Positions 11,377 to 23,397 of a DNA stretch of 64,000 bases are shown here, piece by piece. Source of the DNA: Coniferiporia sulphurascens. Taxonomy: Eukaryota > Basidiomycota > Agaricomycetes > Hymenochaetales > Hymenochaetaceae. Numbering within the stretch: position 1 is the first letter of the stretch; each line of letters starts with the position of its first letter. The stretch is from positions 496,001 to 560,000 of the forward strand of contig NBBA01000019.1 in NCBI GenBank assembly GCA_002794785.1, read 5' to 3'. Both the position numbers and the translations under genes were made by a program. The notes under the pieces were generated by a model that worked only from the letters and a program-made list of their open reading frames with translations, did not search any database and had not been told where the DNA came from.

Positions 11377-13349
11377 TCAGCTATCCACCTCATCAGCATA
11401 CTCCCATCTCGCTCCGTCTCCATCAACAACATGTGCACCGGGAACACCTTCCAAAATATCAACGCCAACGCTCCGCAAAGCATCAACGCACCATTTTGGG
11501 TATATCAAGTCCGGCTTCTCAAGTTTGCTCCCCGATTCACTCCTTCTGATATGCCCACCAAAGTATGTCTTGAAAAACGAGCGAAGGAAATCAGGGAAGG
11601 TGCCCGCTATAATGGCATCGCGTGCGCGTCCCATGAGGGATGCCTGGAATACAATGTTATGCTGCGTGACGGCTATATAAATGCCCGTGCGTCAGTGATG
11701 AGTCAGCAGAAAAGGGAACCGCGGTATTCAAAGGCATGATGATAAATGCATATAGAACAGACATACCATGCGCAGCAACTGTTTCTTCTGCGATCAGGTG
11801 ATGTAGGAATGCCCGCGACATGCCGCTACTGCACGTTGGGCAAGGGCAATCTTCATCAATGGGATCAAGGTTCTTCGCATGTTTCGCAAGTCCTGAGAAT
11901 CCACCACCATTCAGCATCGCAATTCTCATGTGGACAGTAAGATACGTACTGAGATTGAGAGGCCCGCGGAAAGTTAAGGCGACTCCGAAGCGCGCTGTGC
12001 GCGTTGGAAATACACAGTCTGCCTGGGATGTAGATAAAAAGAACGACGAAAAGCGATCAGACATCAGTCCGCAGCTTCATCACTAGCGGCTTCACCATAT
12101 CTATCCCTAGGGCAACGCAGACCAGAAGGTCTACCAATTGATTACGGTGGATGAGATTCTAGCGGCTCCAATAGCAGATATATGCAATCCGCCACACACA
12201 CCTTCCGCAAATCCCACTCCCATACAATAGCGAGGTTCTATAGATAGGTACTTGATGTTCAATATTACGAATTTGATTGGAAAGCGCAGGTACTTACTAT
12301 CCGCAGGAAGCTTGTCAGTGCATTGCTTCACACTAGAAGAGCGTTGGTCATCAGATTCATCAAAAGATCAATAGGTTGAAGTCGTACACTCTCCAAAAGT
12401 CGTCTAAACGCGGCGAACCACAGAGTTAGCACAGGCTCACAGGAGGCCGGATGAACATACCTTTTGCCTCACCACCGCTCAGCCCGCCCACCGCGTACCC
12501 AGGAATATGATCTTGGCGTTTAACCATCTCGTCTAGGCACAAATCTCGTAGACGCGTATCGAGACCCCCCTGGACGATTGCGAACAGATTCTGCGTCTTC
12601 GTCCGCCCGCTCTTCTCGTGGAACGCAATGCAACGATCAAGCCAGCGCACGGAGCGCCACATCGCCTCCTCGACGCGTGGACCCGTAAGCAGTGAGGGAA
12701 CTGGTCAGCTGGCGGGGTCAGCCTTGCAAGAACAAGCGTGTGGCACGGCAGAGACGAGGAATAATTACCGACGTCGTCGAGTTGCATGATGATATCTGCG
12801 CCGATTGAATGCTGGATTGACATGCTTTCCTCAGGCTGTTCGCGGTTAAAGGGTTGGGGCGTCAATGTATGCACGAGCAAGTCCTGCAAATAAGGGGGCA
12901 AAAATTGCGTACAGTAAGCATCGTTGGCTCCCCCGTGAACGGACTCGCAAACAACGCGCCCTCCTCAGTTATTTCTGTGAACTGACTGAGCGACACGAGC
13001 TGGAACCCGCCGCTATCCGTGAGCAAATTGCGCGACCAGCCTTGAAAGCGATGTGCTCCCCCGGCCGCGTCCAGTACACGGATACCCGGCCGCAGATTGA
13101 GATGGTAGGTATTGTTGAGTATAAGCGTAACTCCGAGCGCTTCCATCTGCTTTGACGTTAGGCCCTTGATTGCGGCCTGAGTCGCGACAGGCATGAAGGT
13201 CGGCAGCATCGTCGGCCCGTCTGGGAGATATATGTGCAGTTGTATCGGCATAATCAGGCAACGAGCGAAAATGCGAGCGTACGGGCGAGTGTCATTCTTG
13301 AGACGCGAGCTTTTGTCGTCGGACACCTTGCGATGACCTCAAACTGCAT
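11377..13349 (-). CDS. QTRT1: Queuine tRNA-ribosyltransferase catalytic subunit
   Basis: Swaps guanine-34 for queuine in GUN-anticodon tRNAs. Eleven exons: 13349-13283, 13220-12913, 12835-12769, 12700-12461, 12403-12388, 12332-12298, 12237-12202, 12130-12096, 12022-11950, 11892-11767, 11672-11377; total 432 residues. Family motifs appear in order: '[16 protein letters not shown]', '[11 protein letters not shown]' with the general-base Asp, 'FAIVQGG', '[10 protein letters not shown]', the nucleophile in '[13 protein letters not shown]' (D270), and a zinc site C308-x-C310-x2-C313 plus a downstream His. Exon 5 is only 16 nt but is required for the frame and encodes part of 'DDFWRVV'. Length and motif set fit the eukaryotic catalytic subunit rather than the QTRT2 partner. 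Confidence 0.93.
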
Positions 13350-13702
13350 CTTGGAATGTAAAAAGCGGATGGTAATTCAAGTTGCTGAGTGCAGACTTTG
13401 GAGTCGGCGAGAATTGACAGAACGCAGAGGCACGTGACGAACGTCGGAGACGCATATAGCCACATTTTTCACTTCTCCGGAGTCAGGATCGGCGAACCAC
13501 TCAGAAAACCGGCTGTTATTTTACATATGGATGTGTACGGAGGGAAAAATCAACGCAGAGTCAATTGTAGACGGAATACAGTGCGTTAAGAACAGGATCC
13601 AGCAAAGTTCATCGGTTCTCGACCAGCACCGCAGCGGCGCCCCCGACCGTTCAAAATTGTCAGACCTCAGCACGGCTTTCGAATTGCTCGCGGTAACTGC
13701 CC
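13350..13702. promoter_or_regulatory. Promoter region of QTRT1 and 3' flank of PNS1
   Basis: 353 bp between two genes in the same orientation. No distinct element recognised. Confidence 0.4.
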
Positions 13703-16366
13703 TCACGGTCCATTTACACCCAACACAACCTGCGGATACGTCGATTGAATAAGCTGACATTCCCCGGGAAATCAGATTGCCATTAGTCGATGCTCCCATA
13801 GTACGCGAAAATGGGAGCACGCGTACCTGGAAGAGTTCGGGCGCACGTATCGCCAAGACTTGAGGGTCTTCACCCAGGCCCACGAAGCTGGAAAACATAA
13901 TAAGACAAAGCGCCACAAGCTATAGTTGAAATACTTACATAGTCGAGACTCCGGCTTCAATTGCGGACGAAAGTGTTAGAGCTGCATGTAATACCAAGTT
14001 AGTTCTCACTATACGTATCGGAAAGGGTGAGGAAGCTAGCACGAACAGCACTGCAAGCCGATAAGGAAAGCGAAAACCAGGACAGGTGCCGTGTACTGTC
14101 CGTCCGTGTTGTAGCTTGGGTGGGTAACTGAGCCGATTCCATGTCAACAAAGGCAAAAGAATTAATGAGGATATGGAATGGTAGCTCACATCGCAAGTAC
14201 AGGTACGCGAAGAGCGAAGCAAGCATACCGACGGCGTAGGCTCCCCATGTCAACGCTTCAGATACAATGTCAGGCAATGATCCTCCAGAACACTTAAATG
14301 TTAATAACTTACTTATACTCACAAGGGAGTCATTGACTAACGCGTCAATACCTACGAGTGAGCATATTAGAATGATAACGTGAAATACCCTTTCAATCCA
14401 GCCTTACCACGATCCTTGAATAATCTCCATGTATCCCTTGCGGCCGTAATATAGGGTTTGCCATATAGTGCTGTTATATTTTCCCCCTTAGACCATAAGT
14501 CCATACACGATGACGGCAAGGTAAAAATACCGATTTCAATGTAAGCATATCTGCGTTCACGTCTGTCAGTAGCCATACTGTGCCTCAACCTAAGGCGTAG
14601 GAGTCTTACTTATTGAAATATTCAACCATGGACTCAATGCATCCGATGAAACATTCAGCGCAGCACGCAAGGATTGCTTCGATAGCTGAATTTGAAAAGG
14701 ACGCGGGGGTGTGAGGAAAGCACAAGTCAGTCCCGAAGTGCTACTCACGCTGCCCATTTGCGTCTGCGTTCTGTCTCGCCGCGTTCAGGATGATTCGAAG
14801 CAGTTCGAGGATAGCGACGATGAGCGACCCAAAGGCAATAGAGCCAAGTGAAAAGGTAGAAGCACGCGCAAAGGCGGAGAGTGTTGGGTGCGAAGACTGC
14901 GGGAAATGAATTGCTTTGCTATCTTGAAAAAAGATAGAAACCCACCATCAGTCCATCGCTCCTTGGTCCAAGATAATACCATGCTAACGATGCAAGTGAG
15001 GAAATTTAGTGAGTATATAACCTCCCGACCGTGGCACGCATTGCAGACATTAATTACCTCCGAAGGGACCACCTGCGAGTGTGGCAAGTGCGACGTTGCC
15101 GATAACCTGAGAGGTCCACAAGTAGCAGAATGTCTCGTAAACAATGAGACCGGCAACTTTGCCACTTGAGCAACTGGTGCCTGTACTGCACGCTGTGAGA
15201 GAAATTAGGATTGCGGAGATCATTGATATCCAACGACAAGCCTTACATGGGTTCCCAGGGGTCCACTTCTCGTAGCTTGATCACAAAGCTCAATTAACCT
15301 CTTGTTGCCCAGTGAATTCCTGAAAACGTTGACTTACGTTGCGATCGCCGTGAACGCAAACCAACTATCAGTAAAATTAGCCAACACACGAGCGCGACAA
15401 TACCAACAATCACTCACACGCTTAGTGCGGCTTGGATAAACAAAGACACGAACGCGACCGCATAGACGCTCATATGGTGCTTCGCGACGTCCATCACGAC
15501 CTGGAGCAATAAGGAGGCGAGAGGGATACGCGATCGAAACCCAAAATAAGACAAAATGGAGAAAATAGCAATGATCGTGAATATGATGGCACCGGCTTCG
15601 ACGCGGAGAGAAGTCAGCGTCGTCCGACGGAATCATCGGACTCAGGGAGGACCCGGAGGCTCACAATAGTACTTCGTGATCCAATAGTAAGCACAGACAC
15701 CACTGAAATACGTTGGATGCATCAGCTCCCGTTCTCTTTGAATTTGATATATCTTACATGTTGAGGCAGATAGAGAGAATAAGCGTGATGTGCATTATCA
15801 TTCTCGTGAACGCACGAGTCAGTAGTAGCTGTGTGGCTGAGAGGAGTAGCTCCGCTGCCGTGACAAGAAGCAGAAGGTAGACGGTATGCCTTTGAAGAAA
15901 GGTATAATTACCGAGGGCGCCGGGGAGTGGCGAAGGGCAAACGCGTGTGAGTTTACAGGGACGCCAGTACCATAGCGTCGTACTTACTGGTTCAGAGTGA
16001 CAGAAGTGCCTGTGCCCTTGCCGTTTGAGCCACCCCCGAGCCCACCTCCTAGTCCGCCAGTAGATACCCATTCGCTCAGGACGATGCCAGATACGACGCC
16101 AAAGCCCACGAGCTACAACAGTCTCAACCTCAGCCCCAATTTCAGCTATGCCGACGCTTAAAAGAGGAAAGTACCTGAGCGATAAAAAGCACAAGAAACA
16201 CAGGGTCATTGACTCTCTTCTTCGGTTTGAACCTCTGCTCATCGCGCGACTTGTAGTCCGCGTTGTAGTGCTGGTCCGTGTTATATGGCCCGCCGGTAGA
16301 TGGCGCGTAGGAGTGAGAGACGTTCATGGGGTAAGTCTCAGAGTATCTGGGATCGAAACTGGACAT
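13703..16366 (-). CDS. PNS1: PNS1-like membrane transporter (choline transporter-like, SLC44/CTL family)
   Basis: Nineteen exons give 511 residues: 16366-16175, 16112-15988, 15889-15758, 15702-15665, 15595-15418, 15364-15338, 15275-15247, 15192-15058, 14983-14946, 14896-14749, 14685-14610, 14550-14531, 14470-14408, 14351-14319, 14255-14190, 14127-14047, 13981-13939, 13887-13827, 13753-13703. The N-terminus is a polar cytoplasmic tail ending 'FKPKKRVNDPVFLVLFI'. About ten to twelve hydrophobic helices follow. Family landmarks: 'GLIVYETFCYLWTSQVI' with 'NVALATLAGGPFG', 'FSLGSIAFGSLIVAILEL', 'YAYIEIGI', and the closing 'VGLGEDPQVLAIRAPELF'. S. cerevisiae Pns1 has no clear choline transport role, so the substrate is open. 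Exon 14 uses donor 'gtataag'; an alternative junction there would insert a few residues. Confidence 0.9.
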
Positions 16367-17630
16367 GGTGAGCTCTTGCGTAACTTTTGGAATGGAAGTA
16401 GCGCGGGCTGGCAGCCTTAAAAGCCCTGCGCGAGGCTGGACACTGCATGGCTGATACGGTTCAAGTTCTGCGCGCGTCGATCGCGACTCGGCTACCTCCG
16501 GACATCACCAATATTTATTTTATTGGCTCCGTGCCCGCGTCTGAATTGACGACCACCACCATCTCAGTACTAAATGGCCTACCTCATGATATCACTATGG
16601 GGGAATAACTCAACGCTCTGCATACAACCGTACCACAAGTAAAAATTCCGGCGAAAGATGGAACGCGTAAGCGCGCGCACGGGAAAGGACGGGATACGAT
16701 ACGGCCCGGGACCAAAATACAGTACGCGATGATGTCGGTCGCGGCGGCGAATTGTTTGGTCGAATTTCATATCTTAAAAGCGTACGGCGCGCCAAGCGGT
16801 GACTAAAAGACAAACGTTTGTACGACCATCCTATGGTATGCACCACTCAGGCGTCTCTTTCTGGGTTGAGCTTCGTGGCAGGACAAGTTCTTCATAAAGG
16901 CCAAGTTCAAGTTGTAGCGGATAGCTTGGTCGAATGTGACTGGGCTGCTCCGCCCCTTCGCCGTATGGGCTCCACCTGTCTCCGGAGGCTGTTAGCCAGG
17001 ATTCAGGAATAGTCACCATGCTCAGACAGAGGTTCACACGCCCTTATCCGTGAACCAGTCAAATACGTATCTGCGGAGACGTTGGTCCAATAGATCATAC
17101 CTTGAATGCACGACAACCTCCACCGCTTATTATTGCAGACTGGCGCTCATGATCAGCGCGAGATGAAAATGGTACAAATGGAACAAAGATCACCGCTAAC
17201 CGAAAGGACCGACAACGCCTGTTGCAGTGCGACCCTGTATTGATGGACTTCGCCGCTCCATGATGGTTCGAGGAATGCACCGTACTCTATTGAAGCACTT
17301 TTAGTGCATAAACTCTCAGAGGATGCAATCGAGTTTAAATATCCAACTACAAAGGCAGGCACGATAACGAAAATGAATCATTTGTTTTTAGGCTCGATGG
17401 ACAATTCTAGCTCATGATCGACAGGCGGAGCCGAGACTCCAAAGGTGTTTCGTGCATGTCAAAAGACAGCTTCAACACGATAATATTCGAAAAGATTCAA
17501 TAAATTCCATCCGAACTAGCTTTACGACGAAATCGAGCGTAGCTGGCATCTTTGCTCCTTTCGCACCCTATCCTTAAGCGCAAAAAGGAAATGCGCCGTA
17601 CTTCGTCTCGGAGTCGGGTCTTTGCCATGT
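16367..17630. other. Intergenic; 3' flank shared with the second DUF6533-type unit
   Basis: The first part is the PNS1 upstream region. From about 17030 the sequence matches 20930-21260 with substitutions (shared 'tggcgctcatgatca' and 'cgacaacgcctgttgc'), marking the left edge of the tandem duplication. No gene supported. Confidence 0.5.
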
Positions 17631-19510
17631 CTACGTCTCCCTGAGGCTCGGCTCTCTTTCTTCGGTTTCTTCTGCAGCTCCGACCGCAGCGTCCAGATGG
17701 TTAGAATCTGCTGATTCGCTTATTGGAATGGCCAGGTCCCACGAAAGTTGGGTTTTATCTACGAGTGTCCCGACAGGTCCGTAGTACTCCATCCGTATGT
17801 TGAGTAACAGTTTTGGTGCGAGCACCGTGACGACGAGTATCACCACAGTCAAAATTGTATTCTGCTGTATTAGCAGAAGAAAGAACTAAAAATACGAATC
17901 ACATTAGCTTGGCATGGTATGTGTGCATCTGCATGGAATGGAGGCACTACTCACGGCTATGACGGCGGTTTTGCTTTTGAATTTGACACCGCTAAGCAGA
18001 GTAAGCAGGTTACAACAGGTCCCGACTGCGCAGAAGGCGAAAATGCTGTATTGGCGAAAAAGACTGGTCAGTTAACCTTATACTAGTATTACCATTTTAC
18101 ATTTGGTTTAGACGCACCGAATGAAGTAGTTCTTTGAGTCTCGAGCCATGAGCCCAACAATGTCGTGCGCATACGGCTGCGCCTCATCGCCGACCATGCT
18201 GTACTCCCCGCCCACCTTTTGCATCTTCCGGGTTTTTCTCAGGACCAGGATGAGAAATACCAGCTCCACGATGGATGCGCCAACCCACCCGGAATATGGG
18301 ATATTATATGATGCCTCCGCACAAGTAATTGTGATTTGGACTGGGATCGTAATTTTTTCTTCCACACAGGCATTTCCGATGCAATCGTTCAAGTAAGACG
18401 CAATAGTCCCTATAATAGGTCACGAAGTCAAGCCAATACGCTCAGAGCTAAAGGACCGCCTCACAAGAAAGTCCAAAATACTGGAAAGCAGCGGCGGAGG
18501 TCGTTATCAGAATAGCGGAGAGTACTATTATGCGTTTTTTTCTCCCATACAACGCATGGACTCGCATTGCCAGTATGACTTTTGAAGTAAGGGAACTTGA
18601 GACATGCGGATAAACACAGTGGTATCTCTACTTACTTTCCGCAAGCGAGAGGATTATAGTCCCCGATACCAGATATAAGCGCCCACCTAAGCCTGAATAT
18701 ATGTGATGAGTACGCATACAATCGAGCCTTTTGTATGCTCACATGGTCCTTTTTCCTGATGATAAGACTTATGCGATCAGTTGCGGCGTAAGAGAAGTAC
18801 GGTCTTACGAGAATGGCTGTATGAGAATTTGTATTTGGATCTAGCATTTGTCCGAAGTCGTTCCACCTCACGGGCAGGAGTGTTACCAGTACGAGGCTGA
18901 TAGATATCAACAGATACATTCAGGTAAGGTTTGGGGTAATAAGGAGTTATAGACGTCCTTACATGAAAAATACGGCTCCTAAGTAGCGAGTCTAAAGAGA
19001 TGGGGGGCAGCTTGGTTTGTGTACTCTCTTGGTTATATTATTTACAGTGAACATATAAGCTCACAGCAAGGTACATTATCTTTCCCCATGACCACGGCCG
19101 TGACTGAGGTTCAATCAAGTCAAATCGACATGACTCTTGGAACGGGTGTTGGAATCAACAAATAAACTCACCCAGATATACTCGACCTGTGTACCAGCAA
19201 TTGAGTCAGTCTGGGTTTTTAGAATAGTAAATAATAAGATCACCTCTTCATCAAGATGTAGAGCTGCATTTATGTGTTGAATAGTTAGTTTTTAAGCATT
19301 CTCTGCGAACGACCTGCCTTCTCTCACCACAATAATAAAAGAACAGCGCAGCCGTGCTTACTACGACGTGGTTAACAAACGAAGACATTGGCAGCACGAG
19401 GAAACGTGAAATGCGGCACACTTACATTGTACACTCTTCGTGATGGTTGCACCAGCAGCGAAGGCGTCGGAAGTGATAAGAATTTCAACCTCATCTATAA
19501 GAAAAGGCAT
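17631..19510 (-). CDS. DUF6533-type seven-helix membrane protein, tandem copy 1
   Basis: About twelve short exons spliced on homology with copy 2. The N-terminal DUF6533-like part reads 'LSTAALFFYY', 'LHLDEEVEYIW', 'SRPWSWGKIMYLA'. Later helices include 'GRLYLVSGTIILSLAE', 'ILAMRVHALYGRKKR', 'VGASIVELVFLILVLRKT', 'LMARDSKNYFI' and 'LVVTVLAPKLLLNIR'. These match the common basidiomycete seven-helix family of unknown, possibly receptor-like, function. A 15-nt exon encodes 'VEYIW'. The acceptor used in copy 2 before 'MYLLI' is mutated here (bases 18921-18922 read TG on the coding strand instead of AG); the next AG restores frame and removes eight residues of a helix. So the product is either shortened or the gene is decaying. 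Confidence 0.68.
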
Positions 19511-21542
19511 CTTTAGAGAGCGATAATATTAGCCTAAGGTTTTGTGTGTGATATCTGGCGCGTCTTGGTTCAACCAAGTAATTTCGCGCCAATTCAGATG
19601 AGGGAACGGTGGGTCGATGGAGGAACTTGAAGCAGCAGTGATGCTGTTGTCAGTGTTAAGGTCGATGCCCATAAGGTCTTGTGGGGCCTGCATTCGGTCA
19701 GAGGCTTGTCAGCGCATCTCCTGGACTAAAATCAATGCGCAAATTGATTGATACGGCAGCGAACAAGGCACAGTTCTCACTCCTCAACGCAATCGTGGGT
19801 GAATTGCGCGGCAGGACTCATCCACCGCCGCAGAAGAGCAAGGTTGTCGATGCCATCAATTTCAATAGACTTAAATCGTAGATCAGGACCAGAATAAGCG
19901 TGAGATATATTTGCCGCGCAGTGTTTCTAACTAACCAGCAGAATTATGACCCTCTACCAAAAGTCCAGCCGTGGGCTGTCCTATAAGTCTTCCGTTCATT
20001 CTGACTCTCTTTGTCGACTCGAAGTGCCGACGCCGTAAGGGGAGAACTGATTTATACCGGCCTTCTGCGGAACAAATGTGAAATCAGCCTTCGATATCCC
20101 GTTCCTTACCCAGGAAAGGTGATGATCAGACAAATATCTGAACTTTCAATGAACACGGCCATCCTTATCACCGACGTAAAATCAGAATCCACTTAGCACT
20201 GGATGAAAGCCCGCCAGTTTGTTCAAGCTAGACACCCCACATTCCTCGAATCCACTGCATCATGATGCCTGCTCCACAATTTCGAAGTGGCTTAAGGATG
20301 TTTTTATCTGTATTCTTGGCTTGAATTTGGTAGCGGTGAGAGGAAGATATCAGGTTGTGTGACACCTTGAGTCCTTCAAGTTGACGAAACCGTCAGAGTC
20401 GCATATGGAGACAGTTTTTAAAAGCATTATTGCTTAGATGGCGACTATCACTGATAAGAACACAATATCAAGTGGATGTAAAAAGTTACCGACCGACCGA
20501 AAAGGGAAGGACGTTTACGCCGTATGTCAAACTCCGTCTTTACTGCTCACGCGGGGAAAACAAGTCGACTCAGCGTAGGAGGCCCTCATAACTACTGTAG
20601 CGTTAAAATATAATGATTTGTTTATATATTAACTGCAGCGGTGTTTTGGCTCAAAAAACTGTTGAAGTTCGAGCCCGACGCCGAGGTCGGCTGTCGGAGT
20701 TTAAAAAAAATCTCGTAGCATTTTTTCCTTGCTGTAATGCGCGCTAGAATTCCCTCGCGCGATTATTTACTGGTAACTGGTTACAAGATAATCAAGTTGA
20801 CTTACGGAAAGCATTTGCACGCGCTGAAAATTGCTGAAAACCAACAAAAAGAACTTGAATAGTGGTATAACGGAAACTACATTACTAATATTACCAAACG
20901 TTATACTATCCAACACTGGCACAGCAGTACCTTACGTCCTTATCCGCGAACCAGTCACCACAAGTGAGTATTACAAAATCATTGAGATTCTTCAGTCCAT
21001 TAGATCAATTTTGGATTCACAACCGTGACAACCCCCGATACCTATTTTTGCGAACTGGCGCTCATGATCAACGTACAGTACAGAAATCACCGCTGACCGG
21101 AAGGAGCGACAACGCCTGTTGCGGTGCAACCCTGTACTGATGCATTCTACCTCTCCATCATGGTTGAAGCTAATCAATGATTATCAACCCCTAATGTAAA
21201 GCTTAAGGGCGTGTTGCAACAAGGGCTCTCGGAAGATGCAATCGAGTTGGTAGGTCGACATTACAAGAAAAGGCATCTCCGAAGGCGGGGACGAGAACGA
21301 GGATGAGCCACCTTTTTTTTTTTAGCTCGATAGACAATATTAATATTACAGCCCACGCGATCAACGGGCGTAGCCGAGGCTTCCATGCGTGTCAAAAGAC
21401 AGCACAACAATATTCGACGAAATTCAGTAAATTCCGCCCGAAATAGTTTTGCGAAGAAATTGAGCGTGACTGGTGCACCTGACCCCTTGAAATGCGAAGG
21501 AAGTGCGCTGTGTTTCGTTTCGGAGTTGGGTGTTTGCCACGG
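19511..21542. other. Spacer between the two DUF6533-type genes
   Basis: Holds the upstream flank of copy 1, unique spacer, a decayed inverted-repeat element at about 20469-20725, and the 3' flank of copy 2. No gene supported. Confidence 0.5.
20469..20725. mobile_element. Decayed MITE-like element related to the one at 62234
   Basis: The left end 'aagtggatgtaaaaagtta' matches the 62234 element's terminal repeat, and internal blocks correspond in order ('aacaagtcgactca', 'gtaggagg', 'gttttggctcaaaaaa'). The right terminal repeat is heavily mutated ('cggctgtcggagttt'). Confidence 0.62.
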
Positions 21543-23397
21543 CTACGCTTCCCCGAGACTAGATTCTCTCCCTTCGCTTCCATCTGCAGCTCCGACCACA
21601 GTATCTAAGCAGTCGGTATTCGTTGATTCGCTTGTTGGAACGGTCGCGTTCCACGGAAGCTGGGTCCTATCTGCAACGGGCCCGTAGTACTCCATCCGTA
21701 TGTTGAGTAACAGTTTCGGTGCGAGCACTGTGACGACGAGTATCTCCACAGTCAAAACTGTATTTTGCTGCAGTAGCAGAAGAAAGAACTAAAAATACGA
21801 ATTACATTAGCTTGGCACGGTATGCATGCACCTGTACGAAAGAAAAGCACTACCCACAGCTATGGTGGCAGCTTCGCTTTTGAAATTGAAGCCGCTAAAG
21901 AAAGTAAGTAAGTTAAAACAGGTCCCGACTGCGCAGAAGGCGAAAATGCTGCAAATGCAAGAAAGGGTACGGACAATTAACTCTGTATTACCACCCTATA
22001 TTAGGTTTATACATACCGGATGAAGTAGCTCTTCGAGTCTCGCGCCATGAGCCCAGTAATGTCGCGCGCATGCACTTCATCGCCGAGCACCCCGCACTCT
22101 CCGTCCAGCTTTTTCATCCTCCGTGTTTTTCTTAGAACCAGGATAAGAAATACCAGCTCCACAAAGGACGCGATAATCCACCCAGTAAACGCAATCCCTT
22201 TTGAAGCCTCCGTACAAGTAAATGTGACTTGGAATGGGATCGCAGATGCTTCCACACAAGCTGTTCCGATGCATTCGCTGGGCCCCATAAACCCTATAAT
22301 AGGTCATGAGGTCAAGCTAATACGCTCAGCGCTATAGGACTGCCTCACAAGAAATTCCAAAATACTGGAAGGCAGCGGCGGAGATCGTTATCAGAATAGC
22401 GGAGAGTACTATCACGCGTTTCCTTCTCCCATACATTGCATATACTCGCATTGCCAGTATGACTTTTGAAGTAAGAAACGGGGTGTAAGCGGATGAATAC
22501 AATGGGTACTAACTTCACTTACCTTCCGCAAGCGAGAGGATCACAGTCCCTGATACCAGATATAGTTTTCCGCCTAAGCCTGAATGTATGTGATGAGAAT
22601 GCATATTAGCAAGCTTCTCGTGTACTCACATGGTCCCTTTTCCTAATAATAAGGCTTAAGCGATTGAAGCGGCGCAGGATACGTTGGTCTTACCAGGAAG
22701 GCTAAACCTGAATTTGTATTCGGATCTAGCATGTGCCCAAAGTCGTTCCACCTCACGGGCAGGAGTGTTACCAGTACGAGGCTGATAAGTATCAACAGAT
22801 ACATTCTGGTAAGGTTTGGGGTAATAAGGGGTTATAGACGTCCTTACATGAAAAACACGGCTCCTAAGTAGCGAGTCTAGAGAGATGACGGGCAGCCTGG
22901 TTTGAGTACTTTCCTGGTCATATTGATTCCTGAACATTTAAACTCACAGCAAGGTACATTGTCTTTCCCCATGACCACGTCCGGGACTGCGGTTCAATCA
23001 GGTTAAATCGAAATGACTCTCAGAATGGACATTGGGATCGGCAAATCAACCCACCCAGATATACTCGACCTGTAGTATCAGCGATTGAGTCAGCCTGGAC
23101 TTTCAAATCACTAAAGAATAAGATCACCTCTTCATCAAGGTGTAAAACTACGTTTGCACATTATGTGGTGTTAGTCCAACTTTCTTGTGTGCGATTTGCC
23201 CGCTCTCACCACAATAATAGAAGAACAGCGTAGACATGCTTACTGGAACGTGGTCAACAAACGAATCAAGGGGAAACAGGGAATACACAGTACCGTGACT
23301 CACCTTGAATACTCTTCGTCATGGTTGCACCGGTAGCGAATAAATGAGACTCGTCAATAAGTTCGTCCACCGCGACCGACTCTGCAGAAGTATTCAT
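21543..23397 (-). CDS. DUF6533-type seven-helix membrane protein, tandem copy 2
   Basis: Same exon plan as copy 1, with all splice signals intact. First exons are 23397-23304, 23242-23213, 23147-23128 and 23069-23055. The product, about 390 residues, runs from 'MNTSAESVAVDELIDE' through 'LHLDEEVEYIW', 'SWGKTMYLA', 'EKGPCLGGKLYLVSGTVIL', 'ILAMRVYAMYGRRKRVIVL', 'IIASFVELVFLILVLRKT' and 'LMARDSKSYFI' to 'VLAPKLLLNIRMEYYGPV'. The cytoplasmic tail is acidic and serine-rich. The N-terminus is longer and more acidic than in copy 1. Membrane topology is predicted; ligand or role is unknown. This copy is the better candidate for the functional member. Confidence 0.75.

Noticed and set aside
18100..18400. 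Reading the DUF6533-type exons as separate small genes
   Set aside because: The short frames are exons of one gene; both tandem copies show the same order with matching splice sites.
20660..20725. tRNA-like 'gttcgagccc' motif
   Set aside because: No cloverleaf can be formed around it; it lies in the decayed MITE.
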